From contig NZ_CP192735.1 of the NCBI RefSeq assembly GCF_050749815.1, positions 682,001 through 746,000 of the forward strand: DNA of 64,000 nucleotides, written 5' to 3'. Positions 6,742 through 14,778 of this stretch are shown here, piece after piece (the first letter of the stretch is position 1; each line of letters starts with the position of its first letter). A program made the position numbers and the translations under genes. This DNA comes from Dyella_A sp050749815. Lineage in GTDB: Bacteria > Pseudomonadota > Gammaproteobacteria > Xanthomonadales > Rhodanobacteraceae. The notes beneath the pieces are model-generated. The model worked only from the letters and a program-made list of their open reading frames with translations, ran no database searches and was not told the DNA's origin.

Positions 6742-7563
6742 ATGAACGATGGCTCCATGGTACGGCTACTCTCGCCCGAGCGACTGACCCCTTTCTTGGC
6801 CATCACTGGCGCGGAACAGGACGCGATTGAGCTGCATAACCAATCCATCAGGCTGAACGCGGCAATCATGCCGGTCATTGCCCTCATCGAGATTGGCCTG
6901 CGGAACGCCATCAGTGAATTGCTTCGGGAGAAGCTGGGAGTTCCGAACTGGCTCACCGCTCCGCCGCGCTCGCATCTGGTTTGGCACGGCAAGGAGGCGG
7001 AAACCATCAGGAAGGCTATTGTCCACGCCCAGCGCGCCGCTTACGCCAAGCTCACGAATGCAGAGAAGAAGGCTCTGGACGTTTTGGCCTATCCGCAGGG
7101 TGTGCCGATTGGTCTACCGCGTGCCCGTCGGGTGAGAGCACGCCAAGCGCGGATCGAGGTCAGCGTTGGTCAGACCATTGCGCAATTGACGTTGTCGTTC
7201 TGGAAGGGTCTGTTTTCGGTCGACTACGAAGCCGCCCTATGGAAGCCAATCCTGCGGCGGCTGTTCCCAAACAAGGCGATTGATCGCGTGGATGTCGCTC
7301 GGCATCTGGAGGTGATCTACGAAGCGCGCAACCGCATCGCCCACCACGAACCGGTGATTGATGGCAGGCTCGATGCCTTGCTGGAGTCACTCATCTACAT
7401 CACGCAGAACTTCGGTGCCAGGCAGCAGAGCGAAGACGCCATCTTGTTTCAGATGACTGCCCCGTTCCGGGGGGTGCTTGAGGCAGAAGCACGGGCCACG
7501 AAAGAGCGGATTGCTCGTTATTCGCTTGGGTCGGCGGAAATGCCGGGGGACGCGGCCCATTAA
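6742..7563 (+). CDS. Abi-like (Abi_2/AbiD/F-type) HEPN protein, putative abortive-infection RNase
   Basis: 273 residues from ATG 6742, behind AAGGAAGCAG; an in-frame ATG at 6712 lacks a ribosome site. The N-terminal helical part (LSPERLTPFL, then IMPVIALIEIGLRNAISELL) is typical of Abi_2 proteins. Residues about 195-210 carry EARNRIAHHEPVI, the R-x4-6-H motif of HEPN ribonucleases. In lactococcal AbiD/F and relatives, such proteins stop phage growth by killing or arresting the infected cell. It stands alone between a terminator and repeat copy B, which contributes its stop codon. Its location 1.4 kb from Pycsar supports a defence role. A housekeeping HEPN function cannot be excluded. Confidence 0.75.
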   Translation: MNDGSMVRLLSPERLTPFLAITGAEQDAIELHNQSIRLNAAIMPVIALIEIGLRNAISELLREKLGVPNWLTAPPRSHLVWHGKEAETIRKAIVHAQRAAYAKLTNAEKKALDVLAYPQGVPIGLPRARRVRARQARIEVSVGQTIAQLTLSFWKGLFSVDYEAALWKPILRRLFPNKAIDRVDVARHLEVIYEARNRIAHHEPVIDGRLDALLESLIYITQNFGARQQSEDAILFQMTAPFRGVLEAEARATKERIARYSLGSAEMPGDAAH

Positions 7564-7624
7564 GCCGGGTCGGTCGTCTGGCAGAGATGGTCCTCTGCGT
7601 GGCTTAATTAGCCCCGTCCCTTTT
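7547..7624. repeat. Palindromic intergenic repeat, copy B (doubles as terminator)
   Basis: GGGGACGCGGCCCATTAAGCC pairs with GGCTTAATTAGCCCCGTCCC at most positions. An inner stem, GCAGAG (7581-7586) with CTCTGC (7593-7598), closes the loop, and a TTTT run follows. The TAA stop of the Abi-like gene (7561-7563) lies inside the left arm. Confidence 0.75.
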
Positions 7625-7671
7625 CTCGGCAAGGACGCGCCGCTCGATCAGCGGCACTCACAGGGGAAACC

Positions 7672-8109
7672 ATGGATATCGAAGCTCGCCGCCCATCCCG
7701 CCATGTGCTTTGGTGGCTGTACTCGGCCTATCTCGTGTTGGCTCTTTTCGCGGGCGGGTACTTGATGATCGTGCTTGGCCGCTACCCCGTGATAGGCGGG
7801 ATTTCCACGGTGATGGATGCGATCGGGCTGTGCGGCTTCTACGGCTTTCTCAGGTACAAGCCTCTGCTCACCCAGCGGTTCTGGATCGGGTTCGCCATGC
7901 TGTACGTGACCAAGCTCGCCGTGGCGCTGGCCTTGCTGGCGTCCCTCGCGCTGGAGATCAACTGGGATGGCAGCCTGACCAGCCGTATCGTGTTCATGGA
8001 CTTCGTCGGCATCGTGTTGGGCGCGCCATTTCTGGTGGCCATCGTCAAATACGCATTTGATGGCAAAAGAATCTGGATGGTTCGGGGCAGCGCTCCGAGC
8101 CCTGCATGA
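7672..8109 (+). CDS. Small integral membrane protein, unknown function
   Basis: 145 residues with four predicted membrane segments: about 12-34 (VLWWLYSAYLVLALFAGGY), 36-58, 70-92 (FAMLYVTKLAVALALLASLA) and 105-127. ATG 7672 follows AGGGGAAACC. No family motif is recognised. It sits 48 bp after repeat copy B and converges on another membrane-protein gene. Its codon use is like the host, not like the Pycsar pair. Confidence 0.65.
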   Translation: MDIEARRPSRHVLWWLYSAYLVLALFAGGYLMIVLGRYPVIGGISTVMDAIGLCGFYGFLRYKPLLTQRFWIGFAMLYVTKLAVALALLASLALEINWDGSLTSRIVFMDFVGIVLGAPFLVAIVKYAFDGKRIWMVRGSAPSPA

Positions 8110-8190
8110 GCGCTCAGTGCCGGCTGGTAACGGCCTCTTTCACCGGATGCTCTGGCAGCCGATGAGCGGAGCAGGGCGGCGATTCGCCGC

Positions 8191-8826
8191 TCAGGGGCCT
8201 GCCAACGATTTCTTCAGCAGCGCGTCGTACAGCTCCAGGCGCCATCGCACGCTTATCTGCAACAAGCTCAGCCAATAGAAGAGCATGAGGCCGCTGATCA
8301 ACAGCACTTCCGGCCAGCTCGGATGTGGCGGCCAGTGCATGTCCTTGAACTGCAGAAAGAGGGCGCCGAGCAGGGGCAGCACGCCGAGGCTCTCCATGCT
8401 GCCGGTCAACAGCGGGAGCTTGCTGCGGAATCGTTCGAGGCGATGACTAGCAAACGCTGCCATCGCCTGCCGCTGCTCGCGCGGATACTGCCCGATCCAC
8501 GCTACCATGGCCTGGTAGTGCGGGAGGTCGTGATCGAGCACCTCGGCATATTCCCGCCGCTCGCGGGCAGGGTGCATGGTGGGCAACGTGGCAGTCATTG
8601 CCACCGCGAAGGCGCCCATCTCCACCGCCATCAGCACCAAGGCGATCACCACCGCGGTCGGATTGCCGGGAAACATTTTGAGTAGCAGCAGCGCCGACAC
8701 CGCCGCGGCTATGGCAATAGCGCTGGCCCAGCCGACGCGACCATCGGGACGTGCGCTAGCCGGATGCTCGGGCAGTGACTCGATGCGCGCGTCCAGGCTG
8801 CTGAAGGTGAGTGGTTGGGAATCCAT
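8191..8826 (-). CDS. Integral membrane protein, unknown function (paralogue remnant at 50.6 kb)
   Basis: 211 residues with a soluble start (about 1-30), two membrane segments at about 33-55 and 58-80, a central soluble helical part rich in charged residues (HDLPHYQAMVAWIGQYPREQRQ), then two further membrane segments at about 140-160 and 172-192. The C-terminus, YWLSLLQISVRWRLELYDAL, is nearly repeated by an 87-bp minus-strand remnant at 50646-50732. ATG 8826 has AAGGAGCAGCGCTGGC upstream. No function recognised. Confidence 0.65.
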   Translation of the reverse strand: MDSQPLTFSSLDARIESLPEHPASARPDGRVGWASAIAIAAAVSALLLLKMFPGNPTAVVIALVLMAVEMGAFAVAMTATLPTMHPARERREYAEVLDHDLPHYQAMVAWIGQYPREQRQAMAAFASHRLERFRSKLPLLTGSMESLGVLPLLGALFLQFKDMHWPPHPSWPEVLLISGLMLFYWLSLLQISVRWRLELYDALLKKSLAGP

Positions 8827-8921
8827 GCCAGCGCTGCTCCTTGGGGCCGGCCGCCACCATACCGAAACTCGCGGAAGCGCTGAAATTCAATATCGGGCTA
8901 GACATCTGGAGATGGAAGAAA

Positions 8922-8991
8922 GGGGGCGAATTAAATCCGGTCGTTGTCTAGCAGGGGGCACATTCCCGCCTCAATTAGCCACGTCCCTTTT
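8922..8991. repeat. Palindromic intergenic repeat, copy C
   Basis: Left arm GGGGGCGAATTAAATCCGG, right arm CTCAATTAGCCACGTCCC, followed by TTT. It lies between two minus-strand genes and is a possible terminator for the gene at 9019-9804. Confidence 0.65.
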
Positions 8992-9018
8992 GAAGGCGCC
9001 TTTTATGCCGCGGTACGG

Positions 9019-9804
9019 CTATGGCTTGCAGCCCAACTGCGCTCGCACGCTGGCCATGCGGTCCGGGGGAATGGTGGCCGCTTCGGACGGAGTCAGTTTT
9101 CCTTCGTCCTCGCGGATCATCGTGAAGCTGCCGTCCGGCTGGCGCATCCAAGCCAGGTAGCCGCAGTAGAACGCGGCGCTTGCATAGGTGGCGGTGTAGT
9201 CAGCGGTTGCATACCAGCCCGGTGGGGCTCCGGACGGATGGTCATACCAACTGACTGTGATGATCTGCCGGTGGCGGACGGGACCCGCGGCTGCGTTGAA
9301 CTTGCGCCTCGAATCCTGCCATTGAGAGTGGGCCATCATGCCTCGCGTCGGCTCTGCCACCATCGCGAGCGCGCTCTTGAAATCACCTCGATCCTTGGCT
9401 TCCAGGTAGGCGAGAGTGCGCTGTCGAATGGTCTCCTGGTCAGCCGGAGTGGGGTGCCAGTTGGCGTTCTGCAGCGTCGGATTCGGTAGGTTTGATCCAG
9501 GCGCGCCGCAGATCACTTGCTGGGTGATGGTCACCCGTGGCTTTGCTCCGCCGTCTTCCGCGCGCACGGGTGCAGAAGACGAAAACGTGTAGTGGCCCAG
9601 CGAGTAAGGCTGATCGCCGCAGCGTTTAGCTGCCTCTGGTGCCAGGAGCCTTTGGGCCGTCGCCACATCTGTGGTGCCATCGAACGTAGCCGTGAACTCG
9701 TAATGGCCTGGGGAAGGCTGTCGCACCTGGACGGCTTGCCGGGGACTGGCAAGCGCAAATGTGGGCAGGGCGACCAGCACACCGAGGCAGAGACGGACAA
9801 GCAT
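9019..9804 (-). CDS. Secreted DUF4019-like protein
   Basis: 261 residues with a signal peptide (MLVRLCLGVLVALPTFALA). The C-terminal half contains a WYATADYTATYASAAFYCGY, then PDGSFTMIREDEG segment that resembles the DUF4019 fold, preceded by a helical AYLEAKDRGDFKSALAM repeat-like stretch. The N-terminal half (FTATFDGTTDVATAQRLLAP, then KRCGDQPYSLGHYTF) is a separate beta-rich domain of unknown kind. ATG 9804 has GAAAGGATCTCGC upstream. It is a lone gene, and repeat copy C follows it. The function is unknown; a periplasmic location is expected. Confidence 0.65.
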   Translation of the reverse strand: MLVRLCLGVLVALPTFALASPRQAVQVRQPSPGHYEFTATFDGTTDVATAQRLLAPEAAKRCGDQPYSLGHYTFSSSAPVRAEDGGAKPRVTITQQVICGAPGSNLPNPTLQNANWHPTPADQETIRQRTLAYLEAKDRGDFKSALAMVAEPTRGMMAHSQWQDSRRKFNAAAGPVRHRQIITVSWYDHPSGAPPGWYATADYTATYASAAFYCGYLAWMRQPDGSFTMIREDEGKLTPSEAATIPPDRMASVRAQLGCKP

Positions 9805-10003
9805 GCGAGATCCTTTCGGGCATGAGTCGATGTGAGCTGGCGCAGGCTAGCACCTCGGAGTGGCTGCGTTGTACGAGCAGCCAAATCAGGGGGCTACTTT
9901 CTTTTCCTGGTGCCGCAAAGCGCATCGTCGGTGCGACGGCAGTCTTGTTTGTTTGCTCCGCATGGCTCTTCGGCGGCGGTTAGCGCGTTCGACCGGCCAG
10001 AGA

Positions 10004-10034
10004 AAGAAAAGCCCCGCGATGCGGGGCTTTTCTT
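10004..10034. terminator. Bidirectional intrinsic terminator
   Basis: AAGAAAAGCCCCGC-GAT-GCGGGGCTTTTCTT, a perfect stem with A/T tracts. It lies 16 bp beyond the stop of the cysteine-rich protein gene on the minus strand. Confidence 0.85.
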
Positions 10035-10050
10035 CAGTTCAACGGTAGAT

Positions 10051-10341
10051 TCAGCGCGGCGAGACGGCCGCGATGAGTCGCGTCCCTTCCTGCTTGCCCT
10101 GGAAGGGGTTTTCCGCTGGAAGCGTTGTCGGCTTGCCGAAGGGGATGGCGGAAACGAACGCCGGGCAGTAGCGCAGACACACCGCATAGCGTGTGTCGCA
10201 ATCCGTCGCGCCCGATGTCACGCACGCCTGATAGGCCGGCACGCAGGTGTTGCAGTTGGGTAGTGCGCGGGCGGTCGTCGACAGTCCGAAGGAGGCCAGT
10301 GCAACTACGGCCAGACCAGCTAGGTTGATACGAAAATCCAT
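10051..10341 (-). CDS. Small secreted cysteine-rich protein
   Basis: 96 residues with ATG 10341 behind GAGGAGAATGCAAG. A signal peptide (MDFRINLAGLAVVALASFG) precedes a mature chain with six cysteines in CNTCVPAYQACVTSGATDCD and YAVCLRYCPAF, which could form three disulphides in the periplasm. No family is recognised. A strong terminator follows it, so it is a single-gene unit. Confidence 0.65.
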   Translation of the reverse strand: MDFRINLAGLAVVALASFGLSTTARALPNCNTCVPAYQACVTSGATDCDTRYAVCLRYCPAFVSAIPFGKPTTLPAENPFQGKQEGTRLIAAVSPR

Positions 10342-10456
10342 CTTGCATTCTCCTCGAGAGCTCCTTCATTGGAGCCAGTCAAGGGTGCTGCACACGCCCT
10401 GGCGCTTTTTGGGACGAGGATCACTAAAACAGTGGGCGGTATGGCCGGTAAGAAAG

Positions 10457-10527
10457 GGAGCGGCCAACTGATTCCGGTAGGCGTCGGCCAAGTGGCATTC
10501 AGCCCCGCTCAGTTGGCTATGTCCCCA
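10457..10527. repeat. Palindromic intergenic repeat, copy G (compensatory variant)
   Basis: Left arm GGGAGCGGCCAACTGATTCCGG, right arm CTCAGTTGGCTATGTCCCC. Where other copies have AATTAA opposite TTAATT, this one has AACTGA opposite TCAGTT, so pairing is preserved although the sequence differs. Confidence 0.6.
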
Positions 10528-10614
10528 TTTGATGGCGCTCGGCGCAACGCCGGTGTGGTCGGCCAACGATGTTGACTGGCGTCCACCACCTCGTGCCTTG
10601 GCCGCCTTGTCGAC

Positions 10615-12378
10615 CTATGGCGCGGCTGCCTTCAATCCATACCTGGCCGCCCGTGTCGCGATCGCCGGGTCAATCGCGCGGGCCGCCGCCAGATCGGCAC
10701 GGCCGGCGTCCGTCTGGCCACTGTGGATTTTTGCCAGGCCCAGCCCATAGCGCGACCACGCAGACTTCGGCTTTTGTGCGAAGGCCTGCTCGTAGGCCTT
10801 GATCGCTTCGGCATCGTGTCCAAGGCGTAGTTGCACCAGGCCGAGGCTGTCGAGGTAGGCCGGTTGGTCGCCGTCGCGTCGGATCGCCTTGCGGCAATCC
10901 TTCAGTGCGTCGTCGAGCATCTGGTTGCTTAGGCCGCGCGCCCAGCAGCGCGCGTTGAGCGCAGCACCCAGCAACGCATCATCCCTGTGCATACGAATCC
11001 AGTCGTCCAGGAGGGGCAGCGCCGCCGTGGGTTGATCCAGATCGATATACAGGTCGGCAAGGGAGCGCGCCTGTGCGGAGCCCGCCGCTGCCAAGGCACT
11101 TGCTGCCGTCACGTCGGCCGTCGCCCCGACGCGGTCCTCGTGCGCCAGTCGAACGATTGCCCGCAGCAGCAGGGCATCGACGTTCTTCGGATCCAGGCTG
11201 AGGGACTTGTCCAGATCGGTGAGCGCCGCATCGGGCTGCTTGTCCGCCACGTATGCGCGCGCGCGGTCCGCATAGTAGGCGGCTTGGTCGGGGGCCAGGC
11301 CGATCGCCTGGGTCAGATCGGCGATGGCCGCCTTCGGCATGCCGCGCGACAGGTTCGCCACGCCGCGCCGGGCGTACTCCGGTGCGGTCGCAAGCGCCGC
11401 GCTGCCGGCGCCAGAAGCACTGGCGTCGGCAGGCTTGGCTTCGTCGCCCGGTGCATCGGCAAAGGAAAACACGCGCCCGCCGTTGTAGGTGAAATAGACC
11501 TTTTTCTGGCTGTTGGCGATGTACATGTGATGGGCGAGGAAGAAATCCACGCCGAGCAATACGTCGGTGTCGCCCATGTCTTCATCCAGAACGAGCATCT
11601 TGCTGTGCTGGATGGTCTCCGTTCCGATGGAGTAGGAGTCGATCGGCACAATCCAGGTTTTGACCGACTTGCCGCCCACACCGATGGTGTCGTCTTTCCT
11701 GGCTTCGGCTTGCTTGAGGTCAATGCCGACGCGTTCGGCGGCGCGATGGCTGAGCGTGGTGGCGTAGGCTCCTGAATCGAGCAGGGCGCGCAGCGGTTTG
11801 CCATTGATGGTTACTTTGACAAAGGTGCGTCGGTCCTGCTCGTCGGCGGGCGAGTCGATATCGGCGACCTCGTAACGGCCGTCTTTGGTCCAGTACGCCA
11901 GCGCTGCGTTCTTGCAGTGATCCGGTTTGAAGAGGGTCATCTTCCCGTGCGCGAGATCGGCCTCCAGGTCGGCGACATCGAGCAGATTGGCGCCGAGCAG
12001 GCCATAGCCCATGTCCGTACCTCCGACGAGGAAGGCCACGCGCTTGATGGTGGCATCAAGGACTCCGAACGACATGACCCGGGTGAAATCCACGCCCACC
12101 GAGCCCCCCACGCCGCTCATGCGATACCCGAACGGTGCAGGCTGCAGCCTGAGCCCCAGCGACAAGGCATTGGCGCGCGACATGAAGTTGAAGCTGGCCC
12201 CGGTATCGAGGACAAAACGCGTATCGCTGCCGTTGATCTTCACCATGGTCGTGGCGCGACCATCGAGCATTTCCACCGGAAGCGTGCCGTAGTCCCCCAA
12301 CTTGCAGCCGTCAGCCCACGACGCTGACGCCAGCAGTGCAAAGAAGCCCAGGCAGCCCAGACGCAAAATCCCTTTCAT
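10615..12378 (-). CDS. Secreted retropepsin-like aspartyl protease with TPR repeats
   Basis: 587 residues from ATG 12378 behind AAGGGGGCAAC; an upstream ATG at 12618 is rejected because it lacks a signal peptide. Signal peptide MKGILRLGCLGFFALLASA. Two retropepsin-like halves: RFVLDTGASFNFMSRA, with GLLGANLLDVADLEADLAHG, and RALLDSGAYATTLSHRAAERV, with DVLLGVDFFLAHHMYI. Both keep the catalytic D-T/S-G. The C-terminal about 240 residues hold several TPR units (AYYADRARAYVADKQPDAALTDLDKSL and the like). The role is unknown. The fold suggests a periplasmic protease or binding protein with a TPR partner platform. Confidence 0.8.
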   Translation of the reverse strand: MKGILRLGCLGFFALLASASWADGCKLGDYGTLPVEMLDGRATTMVKINGSDTRFVLDTGASFNFMSRANALSLGLRLQPAPFGYRMSGVGGSVGVDFTRVMSFGVLDATIKRVAFLVGGTDMGYGLLGANLLDVADLEADLAHGKMTLFKPDHCKNAALAYWTKDGRYEVADIDSPADEQDRRTFVKVTINGKPLRALLDSGAYATTLSHRAAERVGIDLKQAEARKDDTIGVGGKSVKTWIVPIDSYSIGTETIQHSKMLVLDEDMGDTDVLLGVDFFLAHHMYIANSQKKVYFTYNGGRVFSFADAPGDEAKPADASASGAGSAALATAPEYARRGVANLSRGMPKAAIADLTQAIGLAPDQAAYYADRARAYVADKQPDAALTDLDKSLSLDPKNVDALLLRAIVRLAHEDRVGATADVTAASALAAAGSAQARSLADLYIDLDQPTAALPLLDDWIRMHRDDALLGAALNARCWARGLSNQMLDDALKDCRKAIRRDGDQPAYLDSLGLVQLRLGHDAEAIKAYEQAFAQKPKSAWSRYGLGLAKIHSGQTDAGRADLAAARAIDPAIATRAARYGLKAAAP

Positions 12379-12614
12379 TGTTGCCCCCTTGCATGCCGAG
12401 GCCGCGCAATGTGGGCCTCGCGATCGAGCGCCGGTGGGTACGGGCGCCCGCCGGATCATCGCGAAAGTCGTGGGGCGACTCAAGAAAACGATTGGGCTGT
12501 ATGGGCCAAGGAAGCCCTTCGGGATGGCAGGGGGTGCGGTTCGTTGGATTCGGTGACGGTCGGGCCCGGATCTTGGACGGGAGCGGGTGTCAGTCACGCT
12601 CCCGTCTACTGGCT

Positions 12615-13112
12615 TCATTTACCGCTGTTGTCATCAGGCATCAGCAGCACCAATGGTTCGCAGGTCGCCTTAGCACAGCCGAACCTGCGCACGGTCTCGC
12701 CGCTTGTCCAGGTAGCGGTCGCGGCGGCGTTGATCTCGTAGGTCCAGAGCCTGCCTTGCGCCCGCAGTTCGCCGCTGATCGTGCACGGCAGCGAGTAGAA
12801 CGCATCCCCGAAGCCGTCGGGATACTCCTGGCTGGCAGCGAAGAAGCTTGCCACTTGGTCCCGATCCAGCACCCATGCCCGGCAGGAAGCGGCCATCGCC
12901 GGATCGCCCTTCTTTCCAGGCAATGGGGTGTAGACCGGTGCGCCGACGCTTTCGACAACGACGTCTGCTGCGGCCGCTTCGTTATGGTCGCCCGCGCTAG
13001 CGGGTCGGGCCTGTGGGTTGCTGCACGCGACCAGCAGCGGCATCAGGCAGGTACAGGCCGTCACCTTCGCCCTGCGTTTTGTACGAGATGGTGTCGTGCT
13101 TATAGATGTCAT
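12615..13112 (-). CDS. Putative lipoprotein, candidate immunity protein of the amidase effector
   Basis: 165 residues. A basic n-region (SRTKRRAK) and short hydrophobic stretch lead to lipobox LLVAC. The mature chain has four cysteines (SCRAWVLDRD, LPCTISGE, FGCAKATCEP) and beta-rich character. The gene overlaps the end of the effector gene by 116 bp in another frame. A GTG at 13064 would shorten the overlap but removes the basic n-region. Known X-T4SS immunity proteins, such as the Xanthomonas lysozyme-effector partner, are lipoproteins encoded beside their effectors, so immunity is inferred from position and export signal only. Confidence 0.6.
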   Translation of the reverse strand: MTSISTTPSRTKRRAKVTACTCLMPLLVACSNPQARPASAGDHNEAAAADVVVESVGAPVYTPLPGKKGDPAMAASCRAWVLDRDQVASFFAASQEYPDGFGDAFYSLPCTISGELRAQGRLWTYEINAAATATWTSGETVRRFGCAKATCEPLVLLMPDDNSGK

Positions 13113-14001
13113 GGTCGTCGAGTCCGTATTCGTGCTGCAGGATGCCTACCAGCTTCTTGACCGAAGCGGTCTGCTCGGGGGTGGGGGCGTCCCAAGTTTT
13201 GGTCTGTTCGTGGTACGCGCCAACCACCTCGATGCCGACGCTGTCGCTGTTGTTTGGATACCGGATCGGGTAAGGGTTCGCGTTTTCGTGTGTATTGATC
13301 GCCTTCGGGCTGAAGCCGGTCTTCTCGTGCCATGGCTTGTCCGCCTCGGCCAGCGTGCCTTCCTCGGCGCCACGCGAACGGATCTTGCCAACGTGCCAAG
13401 TCTGGTAGTTGAGGCTCGCGGTCTGGTAGATCGTGCCGTCTTTGTCGATCAGGAAATGCGCGCCGTTCGGATGCCTTCCCGCGTTGTAGCCATCAAGCGT
13501 GCTCCTGGCTGTCGATGACTCGGTGCGATGCATGACGATCGCTTCGGGCGAGGTCAGCTTGCCGTGCTCCAGCGAGGTCACGCGCTTATTGTGAATGACC
13601 GGCTCGGTAAGCATTCCCTCTTTATCCACCTGCGACGGCGGCAGCGCGAACGGGCGCAGGCTGTCCGCGAGCGGCGTCTGCGCCGCGGCAGTCGGTACGT
13701 TGGCTCGCATGGGCATCGCGCCGTAAGGCGAGTCGTACACCGCAAAGATGGACGGCAACTGGGCACTCTGGTCGCCGAGTACGACGCGGCTTACCTCATC
13801 AGGGAAGCGCGGGTCGGACTTGATTCGCGCATACAGCGCCGCGGCCACGTTCGCGTTCTGGTCGCCCTGCCAATGCCGCAAGGCTTGCACCTTCTGCAGC
13901 AACTGATCGTATAGCGGGTGGTCTGGATGGGATGGATCGCTGGGGATGCGATCGTCTGGCGTTGCCATCGCTCCTCCCGCTTCGTTGTTGAGTTCGCTCA
14001 T
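12997..14001 (-). CDS. Amidase_2 peptidoglycan hydrolase with N-terminal XVIPCD-like region, X-T4SS effector candidate
   Basis: 334 residues with ATG 14001 behind AAGGAGG and no signal peptide. Residues about 17-105 start with PSDPSHPDHPLYDQLLQKV and continue with N-x-AAxLYARI and VSRVVLGD, resembling the XVIPCD recruited by VirD4. Residues about 135-310 are an N-acetylmuramoyl-L-alanine amidase (Amidase_2): IVMHRTESS with the first Zn ligand, HFLIDKDGTIYQ, SVGIEVVGAYHE, and DIYKHDTIS near the last ligand. It would cleave the stem-peptide amide in target-cell peptidoglycan. An LprI-like gene precedes it and a lipoprotein gene follows. XVIPCDs are normally C-terminal, so an N-terminal copy is unusual. 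Confidence 0.75.
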   Translation of the reverse strand: MSELNNEAGGAMATPDDRIPSDPSHPDHPLYDQLLQKVQALRHWQGDQNANVAAALYARIKSDPRFPDEVSRVVLGDQSAQLPSIFAVYDSPYGAMPMRANVPTAAAQTPLADSLRPFALPPSQVDKEGMLTEPVIHNKRVTSLEHGKLTSPEAIVMHRTESSTARSTLDGYNAGRHPNGAHFLIDKDGTIYQTASLNYQTWHVGKIRSRGAEEGTLAEADKPWHEKTGFSPKAINTHENANPYPIRYPNNSDSVGIEVVGAYHEQTKTWDAPTPEQTASVKKLVGILQHEYGLDDHDIYKHDTISYKTQGEGDGLYLPDAAAGRVQQPTGPTR

Positions 14002-14041
14002 GGAATCCTCCTTGACTCATCTCGTGGTGAATTAGGTGCCC

Positions 14042-14545
14042 TTAGGTCCGGGCACGGGCAGGGCTTGCGTGTGGTTGGCGCGGTAGTAGCGTTCGCTCTT
14101 CCAGCACCGCCGCGCGTGCGGCTGTTTCGTCTAAGCGGCACTGATTGGCATCCAGCATGGCGGCGGTACCGCCCTCTGGATCCGGTGCGCAACGCCTGTC
14201 GCGGTGGGCGATCCAGGCCCGCTCTTCGCTGCGCAGTGCAAGGCGGCCGTCCTTGGGCAGCGAAATGCGGAGTTGCTGGTACGCGCCGTTGAGCCGCTTG
14301 TCCTGGAACGCGAGCTCGGCGCCGATGCAGTCATTCAGCGCCGCGGTCACGCCTTGAGAGGCCGAGACGCATGCGTGATAGGAAGGGCGGAGTGGTGATT
14401 CTTTGGGGGCAGCGTCTTGCCCGTGCGCTGGGAAGACCATCGCAGCGATGGCTATGCCGGCGAGCCATTGACCCGCAAATCGCCCGAGGAGAGGGGCGAC
14501 GCAGATCGGATTCAACGGGGAGTTGCGCAGGGCGCTCGGCTGCAT
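14042..14545 (-). CDS. LprI-like (DUF1311) secreted protein
   Basis: 167 residues with ATG 14545 behind AAGGAGGAACC. The hydrophobic stretch LAGIAIAAMVFPAHG acts as a signal peptide after a longer n-region. The mature domain has YHACVSASQGVTAALNDC, then ELAFQDKRLNGAYQQL, then ERAWIAHRDRRC and NQCRLDETAARAAVLE, the same LprI/DUF1311 layout and cysteine spacing as the protein at 2742-3254. First gene of the second effector operon, 40 bp before the amidase effector. The shared upstream element lies 42 bp ahead. A role in protecting the producer's own wall is inferred. Confidence 0.75.
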   Translation of the reverse strand: MQPSALRNSPLNPICVAPLLGRFAGQWLAGIAIAAMVFPAHGQDAAPKESPLRPSYHACVSASQGVTAALNDCIGAELAFQDKRLNGAYQQLRISLPKDGRLALRSEERAWIAHRDRRCAPDPEGGTAAMLDANQCRLDETAARAAVLEERTLLPRQPHASPARART

Positions 14546-14586
14546 GGTTCCTCCTTGAACATGCGATCCCAGGTGTCGGGACGCGA

Positions 14587-14652
14587 GAGCCTATCATCGG
14601 CTCTTTGGCCGGAACGTGAGCGAGCTCGGGGATTGGCGTAAGGGAATGGCGC
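14587..14652 (-). promoter_or_regulatory. Shared upstream element, copy 2 (probable promoter/operator of effector operon 2)
   Basis: Matches 3310-3375 at about 58 of 66 positions, with the differences clustered in an 8-bp stretch. It ends 42 bp before the start codon of the LprI-like gene. The preserved parts, ending TTGGCGTAAGGGAA-N-GGCGC, are candidates for a regulator site. Confidence 0.6.
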
Positions 14653-14778
14653 AGATGACCAGGGCAGCGAGGCGGTGCGTGGAGCAGGAGGCGCAACGCC
14701 AGATCGGCTGACGGCCCAAGCAGCGATGTTTACGAGACGGGAGGCCGGAGCTCAATGTCGCCTGTCAGGCGGCATCGC

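Noticed and set aside
1..14652. A complete T4SS locus in the window
   Set aside because: No VirB or VirD4 genes are present; only effector/immunity candidates are, so the machinery must be elsewhere if it exists.
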